A stretch of DNA of 64,000 nt from Sulfurospirillum sp. UCH001 (GCF_001548035.1 NZ_AP014723.1:434001-498000); one strand, 5' to 3'; positions 17,854 through 27,569 are shown, counted from the stretch's first letter. Program-made: numbers and translations. The notes: generated from the letters alone by a model not told the origin.

Positions 17854-19517
17854 CGATCCAACTCTCCTGCGATGATATTGAGACTTCCTAAGGTTAAAAC
17901 AGCATCGGCAATCATACTTCCTTCGATGATGCGTGGATACGCAGCCATTGCATAAAAGCAAGGAGGTCGTACTTTCACTTTATAAGGAGTGCCACTCCCA
18001 TCACTGATAATAAAAAAGCCAAGTTCTCCATTAGCTCCTTCGATAGCACGGTAATACTCCATTGGTGGAACTTTAACACCTTCATAAATGAGCTTGAATT
18101 GGTTCATCAACCCTTCGATGTTTGAGTAAACCTCTTTTTTAGACGGCAAAGAAATCGCATGATCTTGTACGCAAATAGGGCCTTCTGGAAGCCTTTGCAT
18201 CGCTTGATGGATAATACGTGTACTTTGACGTATTTCTTCAAAGCGCACCATCATTCTATCGTACACATCTCCGACACTACCAAGGGCTATGTCAAAGTCA
18301 AAGGTCTCGTAGTGATAATACGGTGCAGTGACTCTCAGGTCATAAGCAATTCCAGATGCTCTAAGATTGGGACCGCTAAGACCACGGTTGATGGCATCTT
18401 CTTTGGTGATAATACCTACATTTTGTGTTCTATCGTGGAAAATGCGGTTGTGTTCGATGAGCTTGAGTGTTTCACCCACACCTTGCTCGATTTCTTTAAG
18501 GCAAACGCTTAAGTCATGCTCAAAACCATCGTATAAGTCATGACTCATACCGCCAATGCGCATATACGAATTTGTCAGGCGCGCCCCAGTTAATTTAGAG
18601 AGGAGGTCATACACTTTTTCACGTGGATTGTAAAGGTACCAGTAGTTGGTAAGTGCGCCCATATCGACTAAAATAGCAGCTAAACAGACTAAATGATCGA
18701 TGATACGTGAAAGCTCACCGATGATAACGCGAATAAACTTGGCACGTTCAGGTAAATCAACCCCTAAAATACCCTCAACAGCATGAGCAAAACCGATGTT
18801 GTTCAGAATAGCGGAGCAGTAATTAAGCCTGTCGGTATAAGGGATGATTTGATTGTAGGTATGATTTTCGCACGATTTCTCAAAACCTCGATGGAGGTAA
18901 CCGATCTCGCTGACTGCACAGGTAATGTTCTCACCATCGAGTGCCACAAAGGTACGAATAGTTCCATGACTTGCAGGGTGTGCAGGACCTAGATTAAGAA
19001 ACATCAACTCTTCTTGTGAAGAGTACCCTTTGGTTTTAAGTCTTGGAGTCATCTCATCCATCAAATCGTCACTCTTATGACAGAGTTGTCCTTGTGTGAT
19101 GGGATAGTCTTTGCGTAAAGGATGCCCTACAAACTCTTTGTGATTGAGGATGCGCTTTAAATTAGGATGATTTTTAAAGTGGATGCCGTATTGGTCCCAA
19201 ATTTCGCGTTCCGCCCAATTGGCACTTTTGAAAAGTGATGTGATGCTTTGCGTTGCAAGCGAGCTATCAATGTAGGTTTTAAGTGTGATGAGGTTTTGAA
19301 AATGCTGATCTCGTAAAATATAAATAATCGCAAAACGTTCGGGTTGGTTTTTTTGATGCAAATAATCAACTGCCGTCATATCGACCAAAAACGTATAGTC
19401 GTCTTTTTCAAAAAGGAGTTGTAATGCTTGTAAAATCAGCTCTTTTGGAAGAACAAATGCACCGTTGCTATCGACACGGTAGTGTTCTTGGAAGAGTGCT
19501 TTAAACGCTTTAGGCAC
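17850..19517 (-). CDS. nuoCD: fused NADH-quinone oxidoreductase subunits C and D
   Basis: A natural fusion of NuoC (about residues 1-165) and NuoD (about 175-555), which form the quinone-proximal part of the peripheral arm. NuoC's REIWDQYGIHFKNHPNLKR-type segment and NuoD's LGPAHPASHGT, GYLHRGFEK and IGGMSHDL motifs are all present, with the quinone-site His/Tyr region conserved. I place the start at the GTG at 19517, which has a perfect AAAGGAG six bases upstream. Another in-frame GTG at 19547 lacks such a site. The chosen start overlaps nuoB by eight bases. Confidence 0.92.
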   Translation of the reverse strand: MPKAFKALFQEHYRVDSNGAFVLPKELILQALQLLFEKDDYTFLVDMTAVDYLHQKNQPERFAIIYILRDQHFQNLITLKTYIDSSLATQSITSLFKSANWAEREIWDQYGIHFKNHPNLKRILNHKEFVGHPLRKDYPITQGQLCHKSDDLMDEMTPRLKTKGYSSQEELMFLNLGPAHPASHGTIRTFVALDGENITCAVSEIGYLHRGFEKSCENHTYNQIIPYTDRLNYCSAILNNIGFAHAVEGILGVDLPERAKFIRVIIGELSRIIDHLVCLAAILVDMGALTNYWYLYNPREKVYDLLSKLTGARLTNSYMRIGGMSHDLYDGFEHDLSVCLKEIEQGVGETLKLIEHNRIFHDRTQNVGIITKEDAINRGLSGPNLRASGIAYDLRVTAPYYHYETFDFDIALGSVGDVYDRMMVRFEEIRQSTRIIHQAMQRLPEGPICVQDHAISLPSKKEVYSNIEGLMNQFKLIYEGVKVPPMEYYRAIEGANGELGFFIISDGSGTPYKVKVRPPCFYAMAAYPRIIEGSMIADAVLTLGSLNIIAGELDR

Positions 19518-20028
19518 CAAGTACTCCTTTAAAAACGCGTTTCGCACGGTCTTCTAACAAGCTTTGTGAGGCTTGAATTTTTTGAATCTCTAAAAGCGCA
19601 TCTAAAAATGCTTCCGGACGAGGAGGGCATCCTGCCACATAAACATCCACAGGAATGATGCTATCAATACCTTGCATGGTGGTATAGTTATCGTAAAATC
19701 CACCACTGCAGGCACACGCCCCAGCACTGATGACCCATTTTGGTTCACTCATTTGGTCATAAATCTTTTTCAAAATAGGTGCTTGTTTATAGCTGATCGT
19801 GCCAGCGATGATGAGTAAATCAGCTTGTCGTGGAGAAAAGCGTACGACTTCTGCGCCGAAGCGGGAGATGTCATACTTACTGCTTGCCACACTCATAAAT
19901 TCAATGGCACAACACGCTGTTCCAAAAATATAAGGCCACATAGAAGATTCTCTTGCCCATGCAATGGCACTGTCAAGTTTTGTGGTGATGAGGCTTTCCC
20001 CGAAAATCGCTTCTGCTCCTACTGCCAT
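19510..20028 (-). CDS. nuoB: NADH-quinone oxidoreductase subunit B
   Basis: A 172-residue subunit carrying cluster N2, the last iron-sulfur centre before quinone. The tandem cysteines in GTACCAIEFM, with ACACSGGFY and GCPPRPEAF, give the four-ligand pattern. Overlaps nuoA by ten bases and nuoC by eight. Confidence 0.95.
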   Translation of the reverse strand: MAVGAEAIFGESLITTKLDSAIAWARESSMWPYIFGTACCAIEFMSVASSKYDISRFGAEVVRFSPRQADLLIIAGTISYKQAPILKKIYDQMSEPKWVISAGACACSGGFYDNYTTMQGIDSIIPVDVYVAGCPPRPEAFLDALLEIQKIQASQSLLEDRAKRVFKGVLGA

Positions 20029-20381
20029 GTGAGTGCCTTAATACGGTAGATGTAGATAAGTCCAAAAAGAAGTAAACCGATAAAAGTAAACATCTCAAAG
20101 AGTCCTAAAAAAGAGAGTTCTCTTACATTTACAGCCCATGGAAACATAAAGACAATTTCGACATCGAAAAGAACAAATAAAATTGCAACAAGGTAAAACT
20201 TAGCGCTAAAACGGCTTTCACTACTTCCTACAGGAGAGCTAATACCACTTTCGTACACACTGTTTTTTGCTTTATTTCCAACGTTTGAAGGTCCAAACTT
20301 TTTACTGAGTAGAAAAAGTGTGGGAAGAAGAATAACCAGTAGAGCGACGATACATGAAGCCAAAATGAGTTCTAAGGACAT
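20019..20381 (-). CDS. nuoA: NADH-quinone oxidoreductase subunit A
   Basis: A 120-residue three-TM membrane subunit. YESGISSPVGSSESRFSAKF and the acidic LFDVEIVFMFPW helix (about residues 75-86) are the family signature. First gene of the minus-strand operon nuoABCDEF. The 164-bp gap upstream separates it from a divergent cell-wall gene and should hold both promoters. Confidence 0.95.
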   Translation of the reverse strand: MSLELILASCIVALLVILLPTLFLLSKKFGPSNVGNKAKNSVYESGISSPVGSSESRFSAKFYLVAILFVLFDVEIVFMFPWAVNVRELSFLGLFEMFTFIGLLLFGLIYIYRIKALTWQ

Positions 20382-20545
20382 GAGCGCATCTTTTATTGAA
20401 ATTGATCCATATTAGCCAAAGAATTTTAAAATATACGTAAAAAAAGAAAATCAATTTTTGTTTGCTGAACAGAGGAGGTCTTAAGTGATTTTTTTATAAA
20501 ATAGGCTCCAAAAATCGTAATGAATTAATGAATAAGAGGGGATGT

Positions 20546-21646
20546 ATGCGCTATCTGGTCTTTTTATCTCTGTGTGCCTTGGCTTTATATGCTGCAACGG
20601 CTGAAGATATTTATAAAATTTACAAAACAAAAGGTATCAATGCTGTCGAGGATTTTCTCAAAAAAGAGTTTGAATCCAAAGAGGTAAAAGAAGTACCTGT
20701 TAAAGAAGTTAAAAAAGAGAAAGAAGAGCCTAAAGAGCCTGTGGTTAAGTTGGGTCAGAAAAAACAACCTAAACTCAAAATGCCAACCGAAAAAGAGTCA
20801 ATGGCACGTGATTATTGGTTGAAGCAACTTAAAGGCGTCGAAGTTGGTTATGGTTACTATGAAGATGTTGAGTCACTAATTGTATGTGAAAAAGATCGTA
20901 AACGTTGTGAAGTGTACCACAATGAAGACGATGGTCTAAAACTTGTTCGTGCGCACGATGATGTTATTATGGGTAAAAGTGGTGACAAAATTAAACGAGG
21001 TGATCTTAAAACTCCAGTAGGTGTTTATGAAATCACTAAACGTTTTAAACCGATGGATCAATTCTATGGACCATTGGCATTTGTCCTTTCTTATCCGAAC
21101 TTATTTGATGTCTTAAGAGGCAAAAACGGTGATGGTATTTGGATTCATGGTATGCCTATAGATGGTAAAGATCGTGATGATAGAACCAAAGGTTGTGTTG
21201 CGTTTGAAAACAACCAACTTGTTATCCTTGATACTGAGATTAACGCACAAAGTGCAGTTGTTATCATTGGAGAATCTAAAGTTCCTAAAATGTCTCGTGA
21301 AAATGTTGCAACGATTTTGACAGAAGTATATAAATGGCAACATTCTTGGAAAGTTAATGATATTAATGCCTATTTGAATTTTTACTCCAATGACTTTAAA
21401 AAGTCCGATGGATCAGGAAAAGTACAATTCTCAAATATGAAAAAGCAGATTTTCTCTCGTAAAGAGAATAAATCAATTGTATTCGAACATATCAGTGTTG
21501 CACCTTATCCAACAGTGGATGAGCGTAGACTCTTTAAAGTTTCATTTTTCCAAACCTATAAAAGCCCATCATTTGCTTCAAAAGGTGAAAAAGAACTTTA
21601 TATCGAGTTAGTTGGCGACAAAATGCAGATTTTGGCAGAAAAATAA
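20546..21646 (+). CDS. L,D-transpeptidase-fold peptidoglycan peptidase, Csd6/Pgp2-like
   Basis: A 366-residue secreted YkuD-domain protein. The N-terminal signal peptide MRYLVFLSLCALALYA is followed by a Lys/Glu-rich linker (about 45-80), the YkuD domain (about 110-235) with catalytic His201 (IHGMP) and Cys217 (KGCV), and a C-terminal NTF2-like domain (about 255-366). This architecture matches Csd6 of Helicobacter and Pgp2 of Campylobacter, L,D-carboxypeptidases that trim tetrapeptides and set helical cell shape. The ATG at 20546 is chosen for its GAGGGG site; the ATG at 20528 has none. Clusters with alr, another peptidoglycan gene. Confidence 0.88.
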   Translation: MRYLVFLSLCALALYAATAEDIYKIYKTKGINAVEDFLKKEFESKEVKEVPVKEVKKEKEEPKEPVVKLGQKKQPKLKMPTEKESMARDYWLKQLKGVEVGYGYYEDVESLIVCEKDRKRCEVYHNEDDGLKLVRAHDDVIMGKSGDKIKRGDLKTPVGVYEITKRFKPMDQFYGPLAFVLSYPNLFDVLRGKNGDGIWIHGMPIDGKDRDDRTKGCVAFENNQLVILDTEINAQSAVVIIGESKVPKMSRENVATILTEVYKWQHSWKVNDINAYLNFYSNDFKKSDGSGKVQFSNMKKQIFSRKENKSIVFEHISVAPYPTVDERRLFKVSFFQTYKSPSFASKGEKELYIELVGDKMQILAEK

Positions 21647-21655
21647 GGTTCACAT

Positions 21656-21892
21656 ATGAATCCAAATGAAATAGATATTGATAAAGAGCTTGAAAAACTT
21701 ATCGAAGCAAGAGATGCATTTATGGCTTACTTTGATGAAAATGTTCCAAAAGACAAAAATGGCATAGCCTTTGATTTTTCAAATCATCCAACCTTGGATG
21801 CAAAAACAGTGTATGAGCATTTCTATAAACTTGATTACCAAGCCCGAAAAATTCGTGGTTTTGTAATTCGTAACCTTGGGGTGAAAGCGTAG
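21656..21892 (+). CDS. conserved hypothetical small protein
   Basis: A 78-residue soluble, acidic and helical protein. Its N-terminal half looks like a helical hairpin with possible coiled-coil character. No signal peptide or known motif. AAGG lies seven bases before the ATG. It begins ten bases after the peptidase gene and ends five bases before alr, so it is in the same operon. Function unknown. Confidence 0.7.
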   Translation: MNPNEIDIDKELEKLIEARDAFMAYFDENVPKDKNGIAFDFSNHPTLDAKTVYEHFYKLDYQARKIRGFVIRNLGVKA

Positions 21893-21896
21893 AGAT

Positions 21897-22925
21897 ATGG
21901 CATTTATTACGATTAATAAGGCGCACTTTTTTCACAATCTTGATGTGTTGTGCGCAAAAGCTGGGGGCAAAACAAAGCTCATGGCGGTATTGAAAGATAA
22001 TGCTTATGGGCATGATCTTAGACTTATGGCATCTCTTGCTTCAGAGTACGGTTTAAAAAGAGCTGCAGTTAAAAATATCTCAGAAGCAGAGCAGATTGCT
22101 GATCTTTTTGAAGAGGTTTTGGTCTTGGTCGATCATCCCACTTCTGAAAAACTTTCTCCTTCTATTTCTCTTGCAGCGCATTCATATGAGGCGTTGCAAG
22201 CGCTACCTTCTGGAACTTCCATTCATCTGAGTTTTGATTCTGGTATGCATCGCAATGGCATCAAAGAAGATCAAATCGATGAAGCGATGGCTTTAATTTA
22301 TGCTAAAAAACTTCATTTAAAAGGTGTCTTCACACACTTTAGAAGTTCCGATGAACTCAGTAGCGAATTTTTCTGGCAAAGAGCCAATTTTGAACGTGCT
22401 AAGAAACGTATTAAAGCATTGATTGAACAGTATCAATTACCTCACGCCTTGTTTCATTCATGCAATTCATCTGCACTCCTTCGAACACATACTATAGGTG
22501 ATGATGACTATGCGAGAACAGGTATTGCGATGTATGGTTATACAACGTTAGATCCTCTAATTGCTACATTTGATCTTAAACCCGTCCTTGCGTTATGGGC
22601 AGAAAAACTCAGCTCTCGTGTACTCAAAAAAGGTGAACGTGTTGGCTATGGCGGTGTGTATGAAGCACCAGTGGATGAAGTGATCTCAACGTATGATATC
22701 GGTTATGGAGATGGTTTTTTCCGTTTTGATGGCTCTTCTCCTATCGCGATGGCAGATGGAAGCCTTACAAAAGGGCGTATGTCTATGGATAGCTTTTGTC
22801 TTGGTGGTGATGCGCAAAAGGTATGTATGTTCGAAGATGCTAATCCTTTAGCAAAACAGTTTCACACCATTAGCTACGAGATTATCACCAAACTCTATCC
22901 CGCGTTAAAACGCGTTGTGATTTAA
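21897..22925 (+). CDS. alr: alanine racemase
   Basis: A 342-residue PLP enzyme interconverting L- and D-alanine for peptidoglycan. The PLP lysine is K33 in VLKDNAYGH, and the second catalytic base is Tyr251 in RVGYGG. RTGIAMYG and SMDSF are further family motifs. At 342 residues it is slightly shorter than typical bacterial Alr (about 360). Its 3' end overlaps the convergent gene at 22905 by 21 bp. A short stem (AACTCC/GGAGTT, 22924-22942) just after the stop may end transcription. Confidence 0.93.
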   Translation: MAFITINKAHFFHNLDVLCAKAGGKTKLMAVLKDNAYGHDLRLMASLASEYGLKRAAVKNISEAEQIADLFEEVLVLVDHPTSEKLSPSISLAAHSYEALQALPSGTSIHLSFDSGMHRNGIKEDQIDEAMALIYAKKLHLKGVFTHFRSSDELSSEFFWQRANFERAKKRIKALIEQYQLPHALFHSCNSSALLRTHTIGDDDYARTGIAMYGYTTLDPLIATFDLKPVLALWAEKLSSRVLKKGERVGYGGVYEAPVDEVISTYDIGYGDGFFRFDGSSPIAMADGSLTKGRMSMDSFCLGGDAQKVCMFEDANPLAKQFHTISYEIITKLYPALKRVVI

Positions 22926-24167
22926 CTCCGTTGTTTGGAGTTTTACTTCGATGGCATTTCCTTCTTTTGCAGAAGCAGAAACAAGCGCACTCTCAGCTCT
23001 GGCTTTAAAGCTACCAACGGTATCTTTAGGCGAGAGTGACGTGATGCCATAGCTACAACTGATTTTTCCAACTCTAGCAAATTTTGTTTCATCTAAAGCT
23101 ACTTGAAGTTTTTGAGCAACGCGTTGCCCTGCACGAAAATCAACATCAGGTAAAAGTAGGGCAAATTGATCGTTAGTCCATTTTCCAAAAATATCAACTT
23201 CACGTGTATTTTTTTTCACCAATTGTATAAAATCTTTTTTGAGTGCCATTACCACTTCTGCAGGAAATATTTTGGTTAAATTTTTCAGCATAGTAATATC
23301 AATCAGGACAAGTGTTAATGCCGTATGGTAGCGTTTATGACGTTTATACTCATGGTCAATATGTTCTTGCACTTTAGAGAAGTTAATGATGTTAAGTACC
23401 TTATCAAAATGGCTCGTTGTATCACTGGAGTATTGGTTATTAAGCGTTTGTAAAAGCTCTTTTTTCGCAGCCAATGACAGTGCGAAAGTAAGCATTTGAG
23501 TAAGTTTTTCAATTAATGCACGATTTTGTTCTATAAAAGTTGGATCATGGCTAACGAGCATCAAATTGCCAAAAGGTTTTTCACTGCGGTTTTCTTGCAA
23601 TGCAAAGGCAAAGAGAGTGGCCTGCTTTTTATCAATTTTCATGCTCAGTTCAGACGTTGCACGTTTTTCTAAATAACAATTGACGGCGAATTCTTCAACA
23701 TCGCTACGTGTGGAGGTAGCACGAAAAGGTAAGATCTCTTTGGAGCGAAAAAAGGCTTTGATAAACTCATTTTCATTATAGAGTGTCAATGTTTCTTTGT
23801 TGTAAATAAAAAGAAGACTCGCTTCTAAATGTAAAATTTCCTCAAGAATTTCAAGCGATTTAACGACATTGATCTTCGTAGAGAGTGATGAAAACAAAAT
23901 ATCAGCAATGCGCTGCAATTCACCAAACTCATTGAGAGGTGTTTTCGTTTTTGCTTGTACACGCTTGTTAAAGAAAAGAGGTGCAAGTGTGAGTGAAAAA
24001 ATCAACCCAGCTGTTAAAAGTTTAACGAAAATAAGCGTATGAGGCGTTTGTAACAAGAACTCATCAATCAGTGATGATCCGTATAAAGATGCACTCTTAT
24101 AGGCATCTAACGTCCAATAAAGTAGGGTGATAATGAACGCTAGTATAACGTAATGGTTTTTATTCAT
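22905..24167 (-). CDS. membrane GAF-like protein with degenerate GGDEF domain
   Basis: A 420-residue protein with two N-terminal TM helices (about 6-23 and 44-65), a GAF-like middle region (about 85-235) and a C-terminal GGDEF fold (about 255-410). The active-site motif is replaced by TNDQF (331-335), so cyclase activity is unlikely. The inhibitory I-site RxxD is kept as R322-D325 exactly five residues upstream, which suggests a c-di-GMP-binding effector. It ends the rsmG operon and starts 11 bp after the preceding gene. Overlaps alr tail to tail. Confidence 0.8.
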   Translation of the reverse strand: MNKNHYVILAFIITLLYWTLDAYKSASLYGSSLIDEFLLQTPHTLIFVKLLTAGLIFSLTLAPLFFNKRVQAKTKTPLNEFGELQRIADILFSSLSTKINVVKSLEILEEILHLEASLLFIYNKETLTLYNENEFIKAFFRSKEILPFRATSTRSDVEEFAVNCYLEKRATSELSMKIDKKQATLFAFALQENRSEKPFGNLMLVSHDPTFIEQNRALIEKLTQMLTFALSLAAKKELLQTLNNQYSSDTTSHFDKVLNIINFSKVQEHIDHEYKRHKRYHTALTLVLIDITMLKNLTKIFPAEVVMALKKDFIQLVKKNTREVDIFGKWTNDQFALLLPDVDFRAGQRVAQKLQVALDETKFARVGKISCSYGITSLSPKDTVGSFKARAESALVSASAKEGNAIEVKLQTTELNHNAF

Positions 24168-24178
24168 GTGTCCTTAAC

Positions 24179-24556
24179 CTAAAGGGATTTAATTCCATTT
24201 TCAAATAAGATGCCATCGATGGCATGAGATGCTGCAAATTCGATCTCATTGTCATCATTGCTTAAGAGTAAAACTTTACCATCAAACAGATAATCATCAG
24301 CAATTTTTTGCGCATGCAGTGCTAATGCTTTATCAACAACAAAATAAGAAGCGCGTAGCGCATTGGCTAAAACGAGCTCTTTAATGTTTTTAACATGCAT
24401 GGCAAATGAGACTTTTTGAGCATTACAATACATTGATAATGCAGGATCAAAATTGAACAAAACGACCGCTTGTGAAGGTGTTTTGGCGATCTCTTCGCTA
24501 GAGACAACACGGTAGAAAGGCTCGTTAGAGATAAGTTCATGACCAATGAGTAACAT
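24179..24556 (-). CDS. conserved hypothetical protein
   Basis: A 125-residue protein starting MLLIGHEL. The ATG at 24556 shares one base with the upstream stop (TAATG), indicating translational coupling. Longer open sequence upstream overlaps that gene. It has alternating strands and helices (VVLFNF, FVVDKA, VLLLSNDD) reminiscent of a small Rossmann-like domain and may be a Campylobacterota-specific family. No catalytic motif recognised. Confidence 0.65.
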   Translation of the reverse strand: MLLIGHELISNEPFYRVVSSEEIAKTPSQAVVLFNFDPALSMYCNAQKVSFAMHVKNIKELVLANALRASYFVVDKALALHAQKIADDYLFDGKVLLLSNDDNEIEFAASHAIDGILFENGIKSL

Positions 24557-24780
24557 TAGGGTAACCTCGCACACTCTTTTGAGCAAAAGAAGAGTCCATC
24601 TTTAATGATGGCTTCTTTATGACTGATATACGTTGAACATGCATGACATTCAACCATCGTTTCGCCTTCTAAGACTTTTTTAGAACTGTTTTTTTTAATT
24701 TCTTCTTTTCGACTATTTTTGAAAAAAAAGATATAAATGAGAACAATGACAGCAACAAAAAGTGCAATTTTAAGAAGCAT
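24556..24780 (-). CDS. small membrane protein with zinc-ribbon motif, PP0621-like
   Basis: A 74-residue protein with one N-terminal TM helix (about 3-20), a basic linker, and a C-terminal CHAC ... CSKEC four-cysteine motif expected to bind zinc. It resembles the PP0621 family of uncharacterised proteins. The ATG at 24780 is preferred because GAAGG lies six bases upstream; the ATG at 24786 directly abuts it. Overlaps rsmG by 11 bp. Confidence 0.7.
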   Translation of the reverse strand: MLLKIALFVAVIVLIYIFFFKNSRKEEIKKNSSKKVLEGETMVECHACSTYISHKEAIIKDGLFFCSKECARLP

Positions 24781-25339
24781 TAACATCCTTCATAACAAGA
24801 TAATAGCGTTTGTCACGTTGATAGATATGACAATTAGAAAGTCCTTTGATCTCTTCTTCTACTAACTCCCCTTTATAAAAAAGAAGCGTTGTGGTAGGTG
24901 CAATGAACGCTTTACATAATTTGACCAACATTTTTGTATTTGTAACGGCACGTGAACTGATAAGATCAACTGAAAAAGGGGTTACTTTTTCGACCCTGTT
25001 TGTGGCAATATCGACATTTTTAAGTTCAAGTGTTGTCTTGGCAAGATGTAAAAATGCACTTTTTTTCGCAATCGGCTCAAAAAGGGTAAAGTGCACATCT
25101 GGAAGCGCAAGCGCTAGAAGAAGCCCAGGAAAGCCTGCTCCTGTACCGATATCAATAGCGTTTTTGATACTATTTATCTCTAAATACTTGAGAGGATAGA
25201 CGCTATCTTCTACATTTTTAAGAACGGCCTCTTTGGTCTTTGCACCTGATATATTATGTGTTTGATTGTATTGTAGCAAAAGTGTTGTGAAAACATCCAC
25301 TTTATGCCAAAATGTATCAGGAAGCGAATATTCTGCCAT
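24770..25339 (-). CDS. rsmG: 16S rRNA (guanine527-N7)-methyltransferase
   Basis: A 189-residue SAM-dependent methyltransferase (GidB). The SAM-binding motif IDIGTGAGFPGLLLA and KKSAFL are clear, as is SSRAV. It modifies the 530 loop of 16S rRNA. The ATG at 25339 has AAGG nine bases upstream; a TTG six bases earlier is an alternative. First gene of a four-gene minus-strand operon. Confidence 0.93.
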   Translation of the reverse strand: MAEYSLPDTFWHKVDVFTTLLLQYNQTHNISGAKTKEAVLKNVEDSVYPLKYLEINSIKNAIDIGTGAGFPGLLLALALPDVHFTLFEPIAKKSAFLHLAKTTLELKNVDIATNRVEKVTPFSVDLISSRAVTNTKMLVKLCKAFIAPTTTLLFYKGELVEEEIKGLSNCHIYQRDKRYYLVMKDVNAS

Positions 25340-25422
25340 TGACAAAAACCTTTTCTATAATTTAAAGGTATATCGTACCCAAATGGCGATTAATGAGCAA
25401 TTAATATTTTAGATTGATAGGA

Positions 25423-25446
25423 TGTAAGCCCAAGCGAGGGCTTACA
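25423..25446 (-). terminator. terminator-like hairpin after the NIT chemoreceptor
   Basis: TGTAAGCCC, loop AAGCGA, GGGCTTACA: a 9-bp perfect stem located 8 bp past the stop of the chemoreceptor gene on the minus strand. Confidence 0.65.
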
Positions 25447-25453
25447 ACGAGTA

Positions 25454-27439
25454 TTAGTGAATGCGGAATCGTCTTAGTTCAACGTTTGCACTTTCCGCTT
25501 TTGCAGAGAGATGTTTAGAAATATCTTTAACCTTCTCTCCTAAAGCATTGTTGTTTTCAGAAAGTGTGGTGACTTCATCAATGTGCTTCATGAACGTTTC
25601 AACAGTTTGTGCAACGACAGTGTGTTCTGATGTTTGTTGTGCTGAAATGCGAATAGTGTTACTGAGCTTTTCAGAGGTATTTTGAGAATCTGAGATCAGC
25701 GTATTGGTCTCTTTAGAGAGGTGGTAGAACGACTGTGAGATATTTTCTGTTTCAGTCGTAACATCATGAATGGTTTGTACGATGACATTGGTTGTTGTAC
25801 TGATGTCTAAAAGTGATGTTTGGGTACGTTCTGCAAGTTTTCGTACTTCATCAGCAACAACAGCAAATCCACGTCCGTGTTCTCCTGCGCGTGCGGCCTC
25901 AATAGCGGCATTAAGCGCAAGTAAATTGGTTTGATCGGCAATATCTCCAATAATGCTTAAAACCTCTTTGATTTGAGTTGCTTGGCTAGAGAGCGAATCA
26001 ACTTTGCCTCCAAGTTCGTGTTGTTTTTGCGCACTTTGAGCGATGAGTTCAACCACTTTACTCATATTGGTCACAAAAGCTTCTAACACTTCTTTGGTTT
26101 GTTCAAGATCGCCAAACGTTTTAAAAGACATCTCTTTCATCGCGATCTCTTTGTCTTTAAGCGACTGCATTTCTTGCTGAATTGTGTGAATAAATCGGTT
26201 TTGCTCTTCAATGTTAGAGGCGAGATTGGTTGAGACATTGCTTAGTGAGTTACTGGCTTCAACACTTTGATTTGAGGTATCAAGAGCTTTTGAGATAGAG
26301 TCTTTAAAATTAGAAATCAACTTCTGAACTTGTTGCATCGTATCAGAAATCTCATTATCACTTTGCAATTCTAAAGATTGTGTGAGGTCGAGATTGGTAG
26401 CAATAGATTCAAGTTTTCTACCAGAAGTTGTAATGGCACGAATGACATCTTGAAACGTTGCATACAGCAAGATGATGATAAATAATGTTATCACTACAAG
26501 TCCGCCACCTTCGATGAACATTTGCTTTTGGGCATTGCTTTTCAGTATGGAAAGAGATGTTAAAACTTCTTGTGCGAGTGCATCATCAACCTCTTTGAGT
26601 AAATTGATTTTGCTTGTAATAGTGTCAAACCAATGGGTCGCATCAACACCGAAGTTACCTACAGCTGCTTTATCGATAGCGATATTGCGCATTTTTTCAA
26701 CTTCAGCTACGAGTGGATTACGCATCGTTTTTTCATAAAAAGCAATCGAAACGGGAGAAGCTGTTCCTAAAAAGGAGTCAATATACGAGACTTGTTCTGA
26801 GACAAGAGTAATAAGTTTAACAAACATATTGGGTGCAAACGTACCTGCCGCAAAGGTATTAGAAAGAACCGCACGCTCAATACCAGTACGCTCTTTTGCT
26901 TTTAGGAAATTTGCATAAGCACCTAATTGTTTGACTATTTCAGTATCGGAAGAGAGGACGGCAGTTGAGGCAACAATGTCTAAAAGATGTTTATTCAAAA
27001 GTGTATAAAAATCAACTTGTTCAGCGGCACTGATACTCAAGCTATCAACACGGCTACGAATAGAAGGAAGTTTTTTAAGCATCTCATCAATCGTTTTTAC
27101 TTTGTCGCTTAACGATTGAGGGTAACGTGAAAGATCAATTTTTTCAAGTGCTTCGGTATAGCGTTTTTGTTCTTTGTCGGTAAGTTGTCGTTGAGGAGCT
27201 AATTTGTCTGCGAATTTTTTACCAGATGATCCGATAAATCCAGCACTGGTACCTCTCTCTTTTTGACTCTCATGCACGAAAAGGCTAATACTGGTTGAGA
27301 GGGTAACAATGTTTTGTAAATCGTGAATATTGTGTAGTTTACTCTGTCCTTCCATCATTGTTTTGATACCTAGTAGCAGTGCTACAAAAACAACAACAAT
27401 AGAGACTAATGTTAATTGTCGTTTGATGGTTCGTCGCAT
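25454..27439 (-). CDS. methyl-accepting chemotaxis protein with NIT sensor domain
   Basis: A 661-residue chemoreceptor: TM1 at about 8-26, an all-helical periplasmic NIT domain (about 45-290) with the hallmark [16 protein letters not shown]2 at about 312-332, HAMP, and a signalling hairpin with [23 protein letters not shown] domains are associated with nitrate or nitrite sensing; the ligand here is not proven. GAGGAG lies six bases before ATG. Monocistronic, with a hairpin after the stop. Confidence 0.92.
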   Translation of the reverse strand: MRRTIKRQLTLVSIVVVFVALLLGIKTMMEGQSKLHNIHDLQNIVTLSTSISLFVHESQKERGTSAGFIGSSGKKFADKLAPQRQLTDKEQKRYTEALEKIDLSRYPQSLSDKVKTIDEMLKKLPSIRSRVDSLSISAAEQVDFYTLLNKHLLDIVASTAVLSSDTEIVKQLGAYANFLKAKERTGIERAVLSNTFAAGTFAPNMFVKLITLVSEQVSYIDSFLGTASPVSIAFYEKTMRNPLVAEVEKMRNIAIDKAAVGNFGVDATHWFDTITSKINLLKEVDDALAQEVLTSLSILKSNAQKQMFIEGGGLVVITLFIIILLYATFQDVIRAITTSGRKLESIATNLDLTQSLELQSDNEISDTMQQVQKLISNFKDSISKALDTSNQSVEASNSLSNVSTNLASNIEEQNRFIHTIQQEMQSLKDKEIAMKEMSFKTFGDLEQTKEVLEAFVTNMSKVVELIAQSAQKQHELGGKVDSLSSQATQIKEVLSIIGDIADQTNLLALNAAIEAARAGEHGRGFAVVADEVRKLAERTQTSLLDISTTTNVIVQTIHDVTTETENISQSFYHLSKETNTLISDSQNTSEKLSNTIRISAQQTSEHTVVAQTVETFMKHIDEVTTLSENNNALGEKVKDISKHLSAKAESANVELRRFRIH

Positions 27440-27532
27440 TTCATTCTCCTCAAGGAATCTTTTCTTAAAATTTTATGATAATTTTTGATTATACTCACTA
27501 TGTAAACTAAAATGCATTGATATAAGTCAAAT

Positions 27533-27560
27533 CCTTTCAAGGGTAGGCTCCCTTGAAAGG
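27533..27560 (-). terminator. terminator-like hairpin after superoxide reductase gene
   Basis: CCTTTCAAGGG, loop TAGGCT, CCCTTGAAAGG: an 11-bp perfect stem beginning 10 bp after the stop codon on the minus strand. Confidence 0.7.
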
Positions 27561-27569
27561 AGAGAGAAT

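Noticed and set aside
17854-17961. N-terminal extension of nuoE
   Set aside because: It simply reads the nuoD 3' end in another frame; the ATG at 17853 forms a four-base overlap with the nuoCD stop.
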